From Candidatus Gastranaerophilales bacterium (GTDB lineage: Bacteria; Cyanobacteriota; Vampirovibrionia; Gastranaerophilales; Gastranaerophilaceae): DNA of 18,325 nt. The notes below the pieces were generated by a model. The model did no database searches. It saw only the letters and a list, made by a program, of their open reading frames with translations, and had not been told where the DNA came from. The stretch is from contig CAJUPC010000032.1 in assembly GCA_910588555.1 (NCBI GenBank), positions 1-18,325 on the forward strand. The letters run 5' to 3'. Shown piece by piece: positions 6,815-12,925 of the stretch (within the stretch, counting starts at the first letter, position 1; each line of letters starts with the position of its first letter). Both the position numbers and the translations under genes were made by a program.

Positions 6815-8074
6815 ATGGGTATGGCAGCTTCACAAGCAAGATATTTAGGTTTAACAGCAAGAAAAACCAATGTTGAATATGAAGGACAACAGATAAATCA
6901 AGCACGCACAGCACTTGCAAATCAAAGTGCAAATACTTTCAATGACCTGCTTGCAATTGAAGTTCCAACAGCGCCCAGTACGCAGGATTTCACTACACTT
7001 GAATACTCATACCAAGACGGTACAATGACCGAAACTATTACAGAGATGTCACCGTTAGAAGGAGATCCCGACGGTTATAACTATACTATTTCATCTTATC
7101 ATTTCTCAGATGTTTTCACCGGTATTATGTCAAACAAAAGCAACCCTCAAGTAGTGTTAGCTTCTGCTGCTGTAAAAGATATCGCTTCAAAAGATGATGT
7201 TACATACGATGCGGTCTCAAATACGTACACTGTAAAAGGACAAACTTTAAATAACTTTGACCCTAATGTTGAACAGGACAGAATTCAATACAACAAAATC
7301 TGCGAAAAATTTCCTGAATTTGCAAAAACAAAACCCGATGAAATTTATATTTATAACGATGATAAAGGGCAAACTTGCTTTACTACAAAAACAGATTTGG
7401 ATAATGCAGTTGCAGGAACATCAGATTTGAATTACTACACAATTGATACAGATGTTCCGACCTATGTTGGCAACTGCGAACTCAATAAATACGACTCAAC
7501 AGACACAGAACAAAAAGCGGCTTACGAACAGATTTGCAGAGATTTTCCTAATGAAAAAATAGCTTCAACTGATATTGAAAAACTTTACATTTGGGAAAGT
7601 CAGGGTAAAACATATTTTGCAACACTTGACGATTTAAGAACAACAGCATTAAGTGCCCCTGATTCTTCAAAACCTACAGAAAATCAAAACAAATTAAAAA
7701 TGTTTGACGCTGAATATATTAAAACAAAAATTGAAAGACAACGCAGAGCATTTGTCGACATGGACGGTTCAGGCCGCCCGCAGACAATCAGATATGAAGA
7801 TTCAACTGCAACATATGCACTAAGTACTAAAACAATAACCGATGAAAATGCGTATGAAGATGCAATGAACCAATACAACTATGACATGCAGGTATATGAA
7901 AAGAAAATTGCCGATATAAACGCGAAAACAGAGAAAATCCAACAGCAAGACAGAACACTTGAATTGCGTTTGAGACAATTGGATACAGAACAAGACGCAT
8001 TGCAGACAGAAATGGAAGCAGTAAAAAAAGTTATCGAAAAGAATATCGAATCAACATTCAAAACATTCGAATAA
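6815..8074 (+). CDS. Uncharacterised coiled-coil protein, 419 aa, SQxR N-terminal module and internal duplication
   Basis: The family is not characterised. Its MGMAASQARYLGLTARK start resembles many hypothetical proteins I associate with Gastranaerophilales. The N-terminal 45 residues form an amphipathic helix rich in Gln/Ala. The middle is acidic and Tyr/Thr-rich and holds two copies of a unit of about 55 residues (146-199 and 224-278), each with Y..IC..FP, an I/LYI strand, G.T.F.T and DL. Residues 352-412 are strongly coiled coil, ending in KNIESTFKTFE. There is no signal peptide or membrane segment. Both ends align without gaps to the ends of the 109-aa protein at 9428-9757. The start has AGGAG 11 bases upstream. 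It is followed after 73 bases by the 8148 gene in the same direction. The terminal-helix plan is reminiscent of filament proteins such as flagellin or EspA, but that is only an architectural resemblance. Confidence 0.85.
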   Translation: MGMAASQARYLGLTARKTNVEYEGQQINQARTALANQSANTFNDLLAIEVPTAPSTQDFTTLEYSYQDGTMTETITEMSPLEGDPDGYNYTISSYHFSDVFTGIMSNKSNPQVVLASAAVKDIASKDDVTYDAVSNTYTVKGQTLNNFDPNVEQDRIQYNKICEKFPEFAKTKPDEIYIYNDDKGQTCFTTKTDLDNAVAGTSDLNYYTIDTDVPTYVGNCELNKYDSTDTEQKAAYEQICRDFPNEKIASTDIEKLYIWESQGKTYFATLDDLRTTALSAPDSSKPTENQNKLKMFDAEYIKTKIERQRRAFVDMDGSGRPQTIRYEDSTATYALSTKTITDENAYEDAMNQYNYDMQVYEKKIADINAKTEKIQQQDRTLELRLRQLDTEQDALQTEMEAVKKVIEKNIESTFKTFE

Positions 8075-8090
8075 CGCGAATGGAAAGTAA

Positions 8091-8117
8091 GGGCTCCACA
8101 TTAATCAAAATGAGCCC
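8091..8117 (+). other. Intercistronic hairpin between the 6815 and 8148 genes
   Basis: GGGCTC (8091-8096) can pair with GAGCCC (8112-8117) around a 15-base AT-rich loop. No T-run follows, so it is more likely an mRNA stability or processing element than a terminator. Confidence 0.45.
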
Positions 8118-8147
8118 CAAACCTGAACGAGCAAGAAGAGGTAAAAA

Positions 8148-8966
8148 ATGGCTTACAAAAACGACAGTTACTTGGTAATAGCAAATAAATTCGGTTCCGC
8201 AGGCTCCGATGCCAAAGCACAGTTATGGGAAACATACGATAAACTGCGTGATTTAACGGTATCAGGCAGCGGCATGGGAACTGGCTTTGAAGCAGCAGGC
8301 GGATTTTTATATAATCTTGCAAGCTTATTTTCACCGTCAGCTTTTGCAACAGTTTTTGGTGCTTCAGAATCAATGAATATCCCGGGAACGTCTTATGCTT
8401 CAAAATTTAACGGCGGTTCATCTTACGGCCTTGACTCATTATACAATTATTCAGGTTTTCCAGGTGGTGCCGCACCGATTTCATGGGGTTTAGGCGGTTA
8501 TGCAACAGGCGGAGCTGCTTCTATTGTAAACGGATGGGGCAGTGAAAAAGGCTGTGCAACCGGTTATGCATCAGGAGTAGGCGGTATTGCTGACGTTGCA
8601 AGTGCTGCAGCATATGGATTAGGTGCTGCAAACGGTTACGGATTTTCAATGAAAAACATTGTTCTACCCATTGCAGGCGTAATTTCAGGCTGGGGCGGTA
8701 TTTTACAAGCCGCTGCACCTTATTTGGGTGAATTCGGCCTTCCTTCAATCGTTATGGGTAACTTAATGCAGGGTACATCATCTGCTGCTCTTGCCGCTTA
8801 TCAAAATGTAACGGGAAATGTTACAGCTAACGCTGATACTATACTTTCCAATAAAGTGCGCAATATTGAAACGGTATGTAAAATGCTTGATACTCAAGGT
8901 GATGTCGTTAAAAAGATGCTCAAAGAGTCAATTGAAGGCGACAGTAAAGCTGTTCAAAACTTGTAA
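8148..8966 (+). CDS. Uncharacterised Gly/Ala-rich hydrophobic protein, 272 aa
   Basis: I do not recognise this protein. The first 40 residues are polar and helical. Residues about 40-215 are dominated by Gly, Ala, Ser and Tyr, with hydrophobic stretches near 45-72 (GFLYNLASLFSPSAFATVFG) and 167-215 (IVLPIAGVISGWGGI and further). The last 55 residues return to a charged helix ending SKAVQNL. There is no N-terminal signal peptide. The composition is like that of proteins that insert into or assemble on membranes, but nothing identifies a function. AAGAGG lies six bases before the ATG. It follows the 419-aa coiled-coil gene and probably shares its transcript. Its stop codon is inside the terminator hairpin. 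Confidence 0.8.
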   Translation: MAYKNDSYLVIANKFGSAGSDAKAQLWETYDKLRDLTVSGSGMGTGFEAAGGFLYNLASLFSPSAFATVFGASESMNIPGTSYASKFNGGSSYGLDSLYNYSGFPGGAAPISWGLGGYATGGAASIVNGWGSEKGCATGYASGVGGIADVASAAAYGLGAANGYGFSMKNIVLPIAGVISGWGGILQAAAPYLGEFGLPSIVMGNLMQGTSSAALAAYQNVTGNVTANADTILSNKVRNIETVCKMLDTQGDVVKKMLKESIEGDSKAVQNL

Positions 8967-8990
8967 AATTTATTTACAAGTTTTTTGTTT
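8956..8990 (+). terminator. Terminator after the 8148 gene
   Basis: AAAACTTGTAAA (8956-8967) and TTTACAAGTTTT (8973-8984) form a 12-bp stem around ATTTA, followed by a T-rich tail. The stop codon TAA (8964-8966) lies in the left arm. Confidence 0.85.
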
Positions 8991-9036
8991 TTTATTAAAG
9001 TTTTTAATTAATTAAGACGTAACATAGAGAAAAAGT

Positions 9037-9128
9037 TTTAGACTGAAATATTAAGACATGTTAAACAAGATTTCCCGATAAAGGCAATTAATTATAACTG
9101 CTTGTTTTAATATACATGTAGGTCTAAA
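9037..9128 (+). repeat. Interrupted long inverted repeat in the leader of the 9143 gene
   Basis: Three segments pair in nested order: TTTAGAC (9037-9043) with GTCTAAA (9122-9128), ACATGT (9056-9061) with ACATGT (9114-9119), and AAACAAG (9063-9069) with CTTGTTT (9101-9107). The apical loop is 31 bases. The structure ends three bases before the AAGGAG ribosome binding site of the 9143 gene. I could not place a convincing promoter. Confidence 0.5.
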
Positions 9129-9142
9129 GTGTAAGGAGAAAC

Positions 9143-9415
9143 ATGCTTCGAGATACTTTAGAAATGAATATAAAAAGATTGCTCGACTTCTTAATATATT
9201 CAAAAAATTTCCTTATAAGGAAAAATCCTATAAAAACAATGCAAGCTTCATTTGTAGAAGGTTTAAAAGAATTTCTTACAATGAATAAGAAACGAAAAAT
9301 GGCTCAGTACAGGCTAAACTATCACCGCCATCAGTTTCAAAAAATGGAACAGTTGATTGCCGAAAACAATCAGCACACGTTTCTGAAAGGTAAAAACCTT
9401 AACGAAACAAGATAA
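9143..9415 (+). CDS. Small basic protein of unknown function, 90 aa
   Basis: The start is well supported by AAGGAG six bases before the ATG. The protein is basic and helical. Residues 1-50 alternate hydrophobic and Lys/Arg positions (IKRLLDFLIYSKNFLIRK), and residues 50-80 are rich in Gln, His and Arg (RLNYHRHQFQKMEQLIAEN). No known motif, signal peptide or clear membrane helix is present. It ends 12 bases before the 109-aa gene at 9428 and should be co-transcribed with it. It could be a partner or chaperone of that coiled-coil protein; this is inferred from position only. Confidence 0.65.
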   Translation: MLRDTLEMNIKRLLDFLIYSKNFLIRKNPIKTMQASFVEGLKEFLTMNKKRKMAQYRLNYHRHQFQKMEQLIAENNQHTFLKGKNLNETR

Positions 9416-9427
9416 AGGGAAAACAAA

Positions 9428-9757
9428 ATGGGATTAATTACCTCACAAATCAGATTACTTTATCTCCAACAGCAAAGGTTGGATCTGGAATATAAAATCC
9501 AGTTGATAACTCAGGCTAAAATGGGATTGTCACAATCTGTAAGCGATTTGATGCAGGTTGGTAATGATTATGATCCGGAATCCCCCACGACAAAAATGCT
9601 GCAGCAGCGGCAGGCTAAGCTGAAAGTTCTTGAACAAAAACTTGATATGCAAATGCAGCAATATCAAACAAGGTTAAAAATGATAGACGCAGAATATCAA
9701 TCTTGCCAAGGCATGCTTGATAAAAATATTCAACAATCATTCTCTTACGGAAGATAA
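9428..9757 (+). CDS. Short coiled-coil protein sharing both termini with the 419-aa protein
   Basis: The 109 residues are almost entirely helical. An N-terminal segment MGLITSQIRLLYLQQQ matches the 419-aa protein at 14 of the first 34 positions without gaps, including SQxR at 6-9, EY at 21-22 and QxIxQA at 25-30. The C-terminal 38 residues also align without gaps and end KNIQQSF followed by three residues, against KNIESTF plus four-residue tail spacing in the larger protein. It therefore looks like the minimal form of the same family, two helices joined by a short linker with no central insertion. AAAGGG lies eight bases upstream of the ATG. The gene is second in its operon and is closed by a strong bidirectional terminator. 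Function unknown. Confidence 0.8.
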   Translation: MGLITSQIRLLYLQQQRLDLEYKIQLITQAKMGLSQSVSDLMQVGNDYDPESPTTKMLQQRQAKLKVLEQKLDMQMQQYQTRLKMIDAEYQSCQGMLDKNIQQSFSYGR

Positions 9758-9761
9758 ATAT

Positions 9762-9793
9762 AAAAAGCCCGAGTTTAAAAACTCGGGCTTTTT
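9762..9793. terminator. Bidirectional terminator between convergent genes
   Basis: A 15-bp perfect stem (AAAAAGCCCGAGTTT, 9762-9776, with 9779-9793) is flanked by A- and T-runs. It ends the plus-strand 9428 gene and the minus-strand 9797 gene, whose stop is three bases away. Confidence 0.95.
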
Positions 9794-9796
9794 AAT

Positions 9797-10381
9797 TTAT
9801 ATATTAGTTTGAACAAAAAGACTTATTATATCATTTATGGCTGATGATTGTCTTTGTAATTTTTGAGATTGTCTTTCTAGTACTCCTATTTGCTTTTTGT
9901 ATTCCATAACAGAAGCCTGACATTCTCTTATTGAGTTATTCAAATTTTCTTGTACCTGTTGAGCTTCTTGCAAAACAGATTTCATAGAAGTTCCCATTGC
10001 TTCCATAGTTTGTTTAATAATTTGAGCACCTGTCTGTTTAGAAACACCTGCAGGCAATTGATTTATCAACTGTTTTAAAACTGCAACATTTGTCGGCACA
10101 TCAAAGTCATCCAAATCAGCCGCAAAAACATTTTTCTCCTGTACAGGAGGAACAGGATTTGTAAAAGTCATAACAGGCGTATATGCTTGTTCATGAACCT
10201 CTTCCATAAAAGTATCATCTGTATTGAATGTATCAGAAACAATTTCTTCTGTATTATCTTCAAACATATTATTAGTATCTGCTTCGGGAGTATTGTCAAT
10301 AACATTCTGAATTTCAATATCTGATTGTTGTTTTAAAGCTTCAACAATTTTTTTACCCACACCGTCAATATTTCTGTTCAT
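9797..10381 (-). CDS. Uncharacterised protein with acidic middle and C-terminal coiled coil, 194 aa
   Basis: I do not recognise a named family, although the segment VPTNVAVLKQLINQLPAGVS (residues 95-114) with the following KQTGAQIIKQTMEAMG looks like a conserved helical domain. The N-terminal 20 residues are a basic helix. Residues 20-90 are acidic and disordered-looking with a Pro-rich stretch. The rest to the C-terminus is a Gln/Glu-rich coiled coil ending in a hydrophobic helix (INDIISLFVQTNI). There is no signal peptide. AGAGGA lies five bases before the ATG. It is transcribed toward the coiled-coil operon and away from the PurH-like operon. Its Gln-rich coiled coil resembles the neighbouring proteins in composition, but I found no clear sequence match. 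Confidence 0.8.
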   Translation of the reverse strand: MNRNIDGVGKKIVEALKQQSDIEIQNVIDNTPEADTNNMFEDNTEEIVSDTFNTDDTFMEEVHEQAYTPVMTFTNPVPPVQEKNVFAADLDDFDVPTNVAVLKQLINQLPAGVSKQTGAQIIKQTMEAMGTSMKSVLQEAQQVQENLNNSIRECQASVMEYKKQIGVLERQSQKLQRQSSAINDIISLFVQTNI

Positions 10382-10419
10382 TATATCCTCTTTCCGTTAA
10401 TACACAATATATCAAAAAT

Positions 10420-10447
10420 ATTATAATATAAAAATAAATAGTTACAA
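10420..10447 (-). promoter_or_regulatory. Promoter of the 9797 gene (minus)
   Basis: On the minus strand TTGTAA (10442-10447), 16 bases, then TATAAT (10420-10425), about 38 bases before the ATG at 10381. Confidence 0.6.
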
Positions 10448-10448
10448 A

Positions 10449-10477
10449 TTGATAAGAAAATATGTAAATTTTATTAT
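10449..10477 (+). promoter_or_regulatory. Promoter of the PurH-like operon
   Basis: TTGATA (10449-10454), a 17-base spacer and TATTAT (10472-10477). A second TATAAT at 10483-10488 has no good -35. The -35 box is one base away from the -35 box of the divergent promoter. Confidence 0.65.
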
Positions 10478-10520
10478 GGTGATATAATATAATAAAATAT
10501 AAATCAGTAAAGGAAAAGAC

Positions 10521-11468
10521 ATGGAAAAAAGCGAATTTAAATCATTTAATCTGGAAAAAATTAAAGATTTGCCATACGGAGAAAATCCGCACCAGAAAGC
10601 GGCAATCTATAAAAACGATACAATGGTTGAATATCAGGTCATCAATGATAAGGAACTTACTTTCAATAATATTCTTAATATTACAGAAGCTGTTAATGTA
10701 GTAAGTGAATTTTATGATGTCAATTGTACGGCTATGGTAAGACATAATAAACCATGCGCAGTGGCACTTGGAAGAACAATTTACGAAGCATATACAAAAG
10801 CATTTGACTGCGACCCCGTCAGCTCTTTCTACGGTGTTGTAGGTTTTTCGCAAACAGTTGATGTGGAAGTTGCAAAACATTTGAATTCAATGTCTGTTGA
10901 GGTAGTTGTAGCTCCTGCTTTTGATGCCCAAGCAATCGAACTTTTCAAAGACAATTCAGCTATAAAACTCGTAAAACTGAATACTCCTCTCAAAGAGTAC
11001 AGAAAATTAACAAACGAAGAAATTATTATAACACCATTTGGAACACTTGTTCAAAACAGCAACCAAAGTGAACTTAAAAAAGACACATTCAAAGTTGTAA
11101 CAAAAACAAAACCAACAGCTGAACAAATTGAGGATGCTATTTTTGCCTGGAAAGTTGTAAAACATGCGAAAACAAGTTCTGTTGTTATCACAAAAGACTT
11201 TAAGACAACCGCAATCAGTCAAGGGAATACTAACTCATTAGCCGCTGTTGAAAGTGCCTTAAATTATGCCTGCGACGGCTCAAAAGACGCTATTTTGGCT
11301 TCTGACTCTGTAATGCCTTCGGAAGATTGTATCTACGCTGCTGTTCAGGGAAGAATAAGCTTAATTATTCAACCAGGTGGAATTATAAAAGACCAAAAAC
11401 TTATTGAAGTTTGTGATAAATATAATATCGCAATGATTACAACAGGAATAAGAAACTACAGACAATAA
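10521..11468 (+). CDS. Stand-alone AICAR transformylase-like domain (PurH C-terminal half), diverged active site
   Basis: PurH normally has about 510-530 residues: an N-terminal IMP cyclohydrolase domain and a C-terminal domain that formylates AICAR from 10-formyl-THF. Here only the second is present (315 residues). It begins LPYGENPHQKAA at 17-28, then VRHNKPCAVA at 73-82, DPVSSFYGVVGF at 98-109, ASDS at 260-263, IIQPGGIIKDQ at 282-292 and TTGIRNYRQ at the end. Several positions differ from the usual pattern: K of the KH catalytic pair is R74 (H75 kept), the SN motif reads TSS near 218-220, ASDAFFPF is ASDSVMPS, and the terminal RHF is RNY. The ATG has AAAGGAAAAG upstream. It shares an operon with a dCMP deaminase-like gene 13 bases downstream. 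It may be a divergent transformylase or a paralogue with another activity. Confidence 0.85.
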   Translation: MEKSEFKSFNLEKIKDLPYGENPHQKAAIYKNDTMVEYQVINDKELTFNNILNITEAVNVVSEFYDVNCTAMVRHNKPCAVALGRTIYEAYTKAFDCDPVSSFYGVVGFSQTVDVEVAKHLNSMSVEVVVAPAFDAQAIELFKDNSAIKLVKLNTPLKEYRKLTNEEIIITPFGTLVQNSNQSELKKDTFKVVTKTKPTAEQIEDAIFAWKVVKHAKTSSVVITKDFKTTAISQGNTNSLAAVESALNYACDGSKDAILASDSVMPSEDCIYAAVQGRISLIIQPGGIIKDQKLIEVCDKYNIAMITTGIRNYRQ

Positions 11469-11481
11469 TTTGGAGATAAAA

Positions 11482-11931
11482 ATGGAATTAAAATCATGGG
11501 AAGATTATTTTTTAGACTTAGCAAAGACCTGTGCCAGCCGTTCTAATTGTTTAAGAGCTCAGGTTGGAGCTGTTATTGTCGGCGAAGACAAAAAGATTAA
11601 AGCTACAGGCTATAACGGCACCCCCTCAAAAGTAGAATCCTGCTATGAACGCGGAGAGTGCTACAGGATTAAAAATAAAATCGCATCAGGTACAAGATAT
11701 GAAACCTGCCGTTCAATTCATGCAGAACAAAATGCAATAATTCAAGCAGGTCAAGACAGATGTAAAGACGCCACAATGTATATTTGGGGACATAATTTCA
11801 TTTGCATTTTGTGCAAAAGATTTATAGTTCAATCAGGAATTAAAAATGTTGTGCTGCGTAAAGATGAAAACTCTCCGATATTACACGTGACAGTTGATGA
11901 TATCAGACGAGAACTTGAAGAACAATCTTAG
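11482..11931 (+). CDS. dCMP deaminase-family protein
   Basis: The family deaminates dCMP to dUMP (EC 3.5.4.12) for dTMP synthesis, as in ComEB-type proteins. From the ATG at 11482 (GGAG six bases upstream) it has 149 residues. Visible are SNCLRAQVGAVIV at 21-33, GYNGTPS at 43-49, an inserted Cys-rich segment (ESCYERGEC) typical of dCMP deaminases that bind an extra zinc, the zinc/catalytic HAEQNAI at 80-86, and C108-I-L-C111. The residue before C108 is Ile where the family nearly always has Pro (PCxxC). The frame extends to a TTG at 11470, but the ribosome binding site favours 11482. It is the second gene after the PurH-like gene, which suggests a nucleotide-metabolism operon. It could act on a related deoxycytidine nucleotide instead. 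Confidence 0.88.
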   Translation: MELKSWEDYFLDLAKTCASRSNCLRAQVGAVIVGEDKKIKATGYNGTPSKVESCYERGECYRIKNKIASGTRYETCRSIHAEQNAIIQAGQDRCKDATMYIWGHNFICILCKRFIVQSGIKNVVLRKDENSPILHVTVDDIRRELEEQS

Positions 11932-11932
11932 T

Positions 11933-11966
11933 AAAAAAAAGACCGACTAAAAAATCGGTCTTTTTT
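11933..11966. terminator. Bidirectional terminator between the dCMP deaminase gene and tsf
   Basis: GACCGA (11941-11946) pairs with TCGGTC (11955-11960) around an 8-base loop, extended by eight A on the left and six T on the right, so it works in both directions. The tsf stop lies about 40 bases away on the other strand. Confidence 0.9.
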
Positions 11967-12007
11967 ATTTATTTATAAAGTAATACCAACCGTACTAAAG
12001 ACAAAGC

Positions 12008-12871
12008 CTAGCCTTTGATTTGGTTCATTACTTCGTCAGCAAAGTTTTCTTGACGTTTTTCAAGACCTTCACCAAGCATATATCTTGTGAAAGCTTTTAC
12101 TGTCAATTTACCTTCAATCAATTGTCCTACTGTTATATCAGGATTTTTGATGAACGGCTGTTCAAGAAGAACTTTACCTGCCATAAGTTTGTTTACTCTG
12201 CCTTCAACAATTTTAGCTCTGATTTGTTCAGGTTTTTTCAACAAATCTTCTTTACCCATTTCAATTTCAGTTTCGTGGTCAATAACTGATTGAGGAATTT
12301 CATCTCTTGTGATGAATTCGGGAGCTGAAGATGCGATGTGCAAACAAATATCGTTCAACAATTCTTCATCTTTTTTATCAGCTTGAACCAATACACCGAT
12401 TTTACCATTGTGAATGTAAGAAGCTGTAGCACCTTCATAGCGTACAAATCTTCTGAAAGTAATCTTTTCGCCGATAGAAGCGATTTTTTCTTTGATAACT
12501 TCAGAAATAACTTTTCCGCATTTTTCACAAGTTGAATTTAACAAAGCGTCAACATCTGCAGGATTTGTTGCTGCAACAACTTCTGCAAGACCTGCTGTTA
12601 ATTCTTTAAATTCTTCATTTTTAGCAACGAAGTCTGTTTCACAGTTAACTTCAACCATAGCACCTGCATTGTCAAGAATAGAAGCTGCTACCAAACCTTC
12701 AGCAGCAATTCTTCCCATTTTTTTATCAGCAGAAGCCATACCTTTTTGGCGAAGTACGTCCATTGCTTTTTCCATATCACCGTCAGTTTCAACAAGAGCT
12801 TTTTTAGCATCCATCATGCCTGCGCCTGTTTTATCACGGAGTTCTTTTACCATTTGAGCTGTAATGTTCAT
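12008..12871 (-). CDS. tsf: Elongation factor Ts
   Basis: EF-Ts is the nucleotide exchange factor that releases GDP from EF-Tu. The 287 residues match the family. The N-terminal UBA-like domain has VKELRDKTGAGMMDAKKAL at 8-26, and the core carries the signature VNCETDFVAKNEEF at 74-87 that contacts EF-Tu. A YIHNGKIGVLV segment follows, with the dimerisation/coiled-coil region after it. A CEKCG pair near residues 114-118 is unusual but isolated. AAGGAG lies nine bases before the ATG. It is the second gene of the near-universal rpsB-tsf operon, 54 bases after rpsB, with a hairpin in the gap. The encoded protein serves the EF-Tu encoded at 782-1990. Confidence 0.97.
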   Translation of the reverse strand: MNITAQMVKELRDKTGAGMMDAKKALVETDGDMEKAMDVLRQKGMASADKKMGRIAAEGLVAASILDNAGAMVEVNCETDFVAKNEEFKELTAGLAEVVAATNPADVDALLNSTCEKCGKVISEVIKEKIASIGEKITFRRFVRYEGATASYIHNGKIGVLVQADKKDEELLNDICLHIASSAPEFITRDEIPQSVIDHETEIEMGKEDLLKKPEQIRAKIVEGRVNKLMAGKVLLEQPFIKNPDITVGQLIEGKLTVKAFTRYMLGEGLEKRQENFADEVMNQIKG

Positions 12872-12894
12872 TTATATCTCTCCTTTTTGGAAAT

Positions 12895-12916
12895 TGCGGA
12901 GAAATAAATCTCCGCA
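12895..12916 (-). other. Intercistronic hairpin between rpsB and tsf
   Basis: TGCGGAGA (12895-12902) and TCTCCGCA (12909-12916) form a perfect 8-bp stem around six A/T bases. No T-run follows on the minus strand, so it is likely an mRNA processing, stability or coupling element. It begins about 10 bases after the rpsB stop. Confidence 0.6.
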
Positions 12917-12925
12917 TTTCATAAA

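Noticed and set aside
8101..8748. Minus-strand frames over the Gly/Ala-rich gene
   Set aside because: They lack ribosome binding sites and are explained as antisense shadows of a biased plus-strand gene.
11470..11481. TTG start for the dCMP deaminase-like gene
   Set aside because: The TTG overlaps the ribosome binding site GGAG that serves the ATG at 11482, where the protein begins like other family members.
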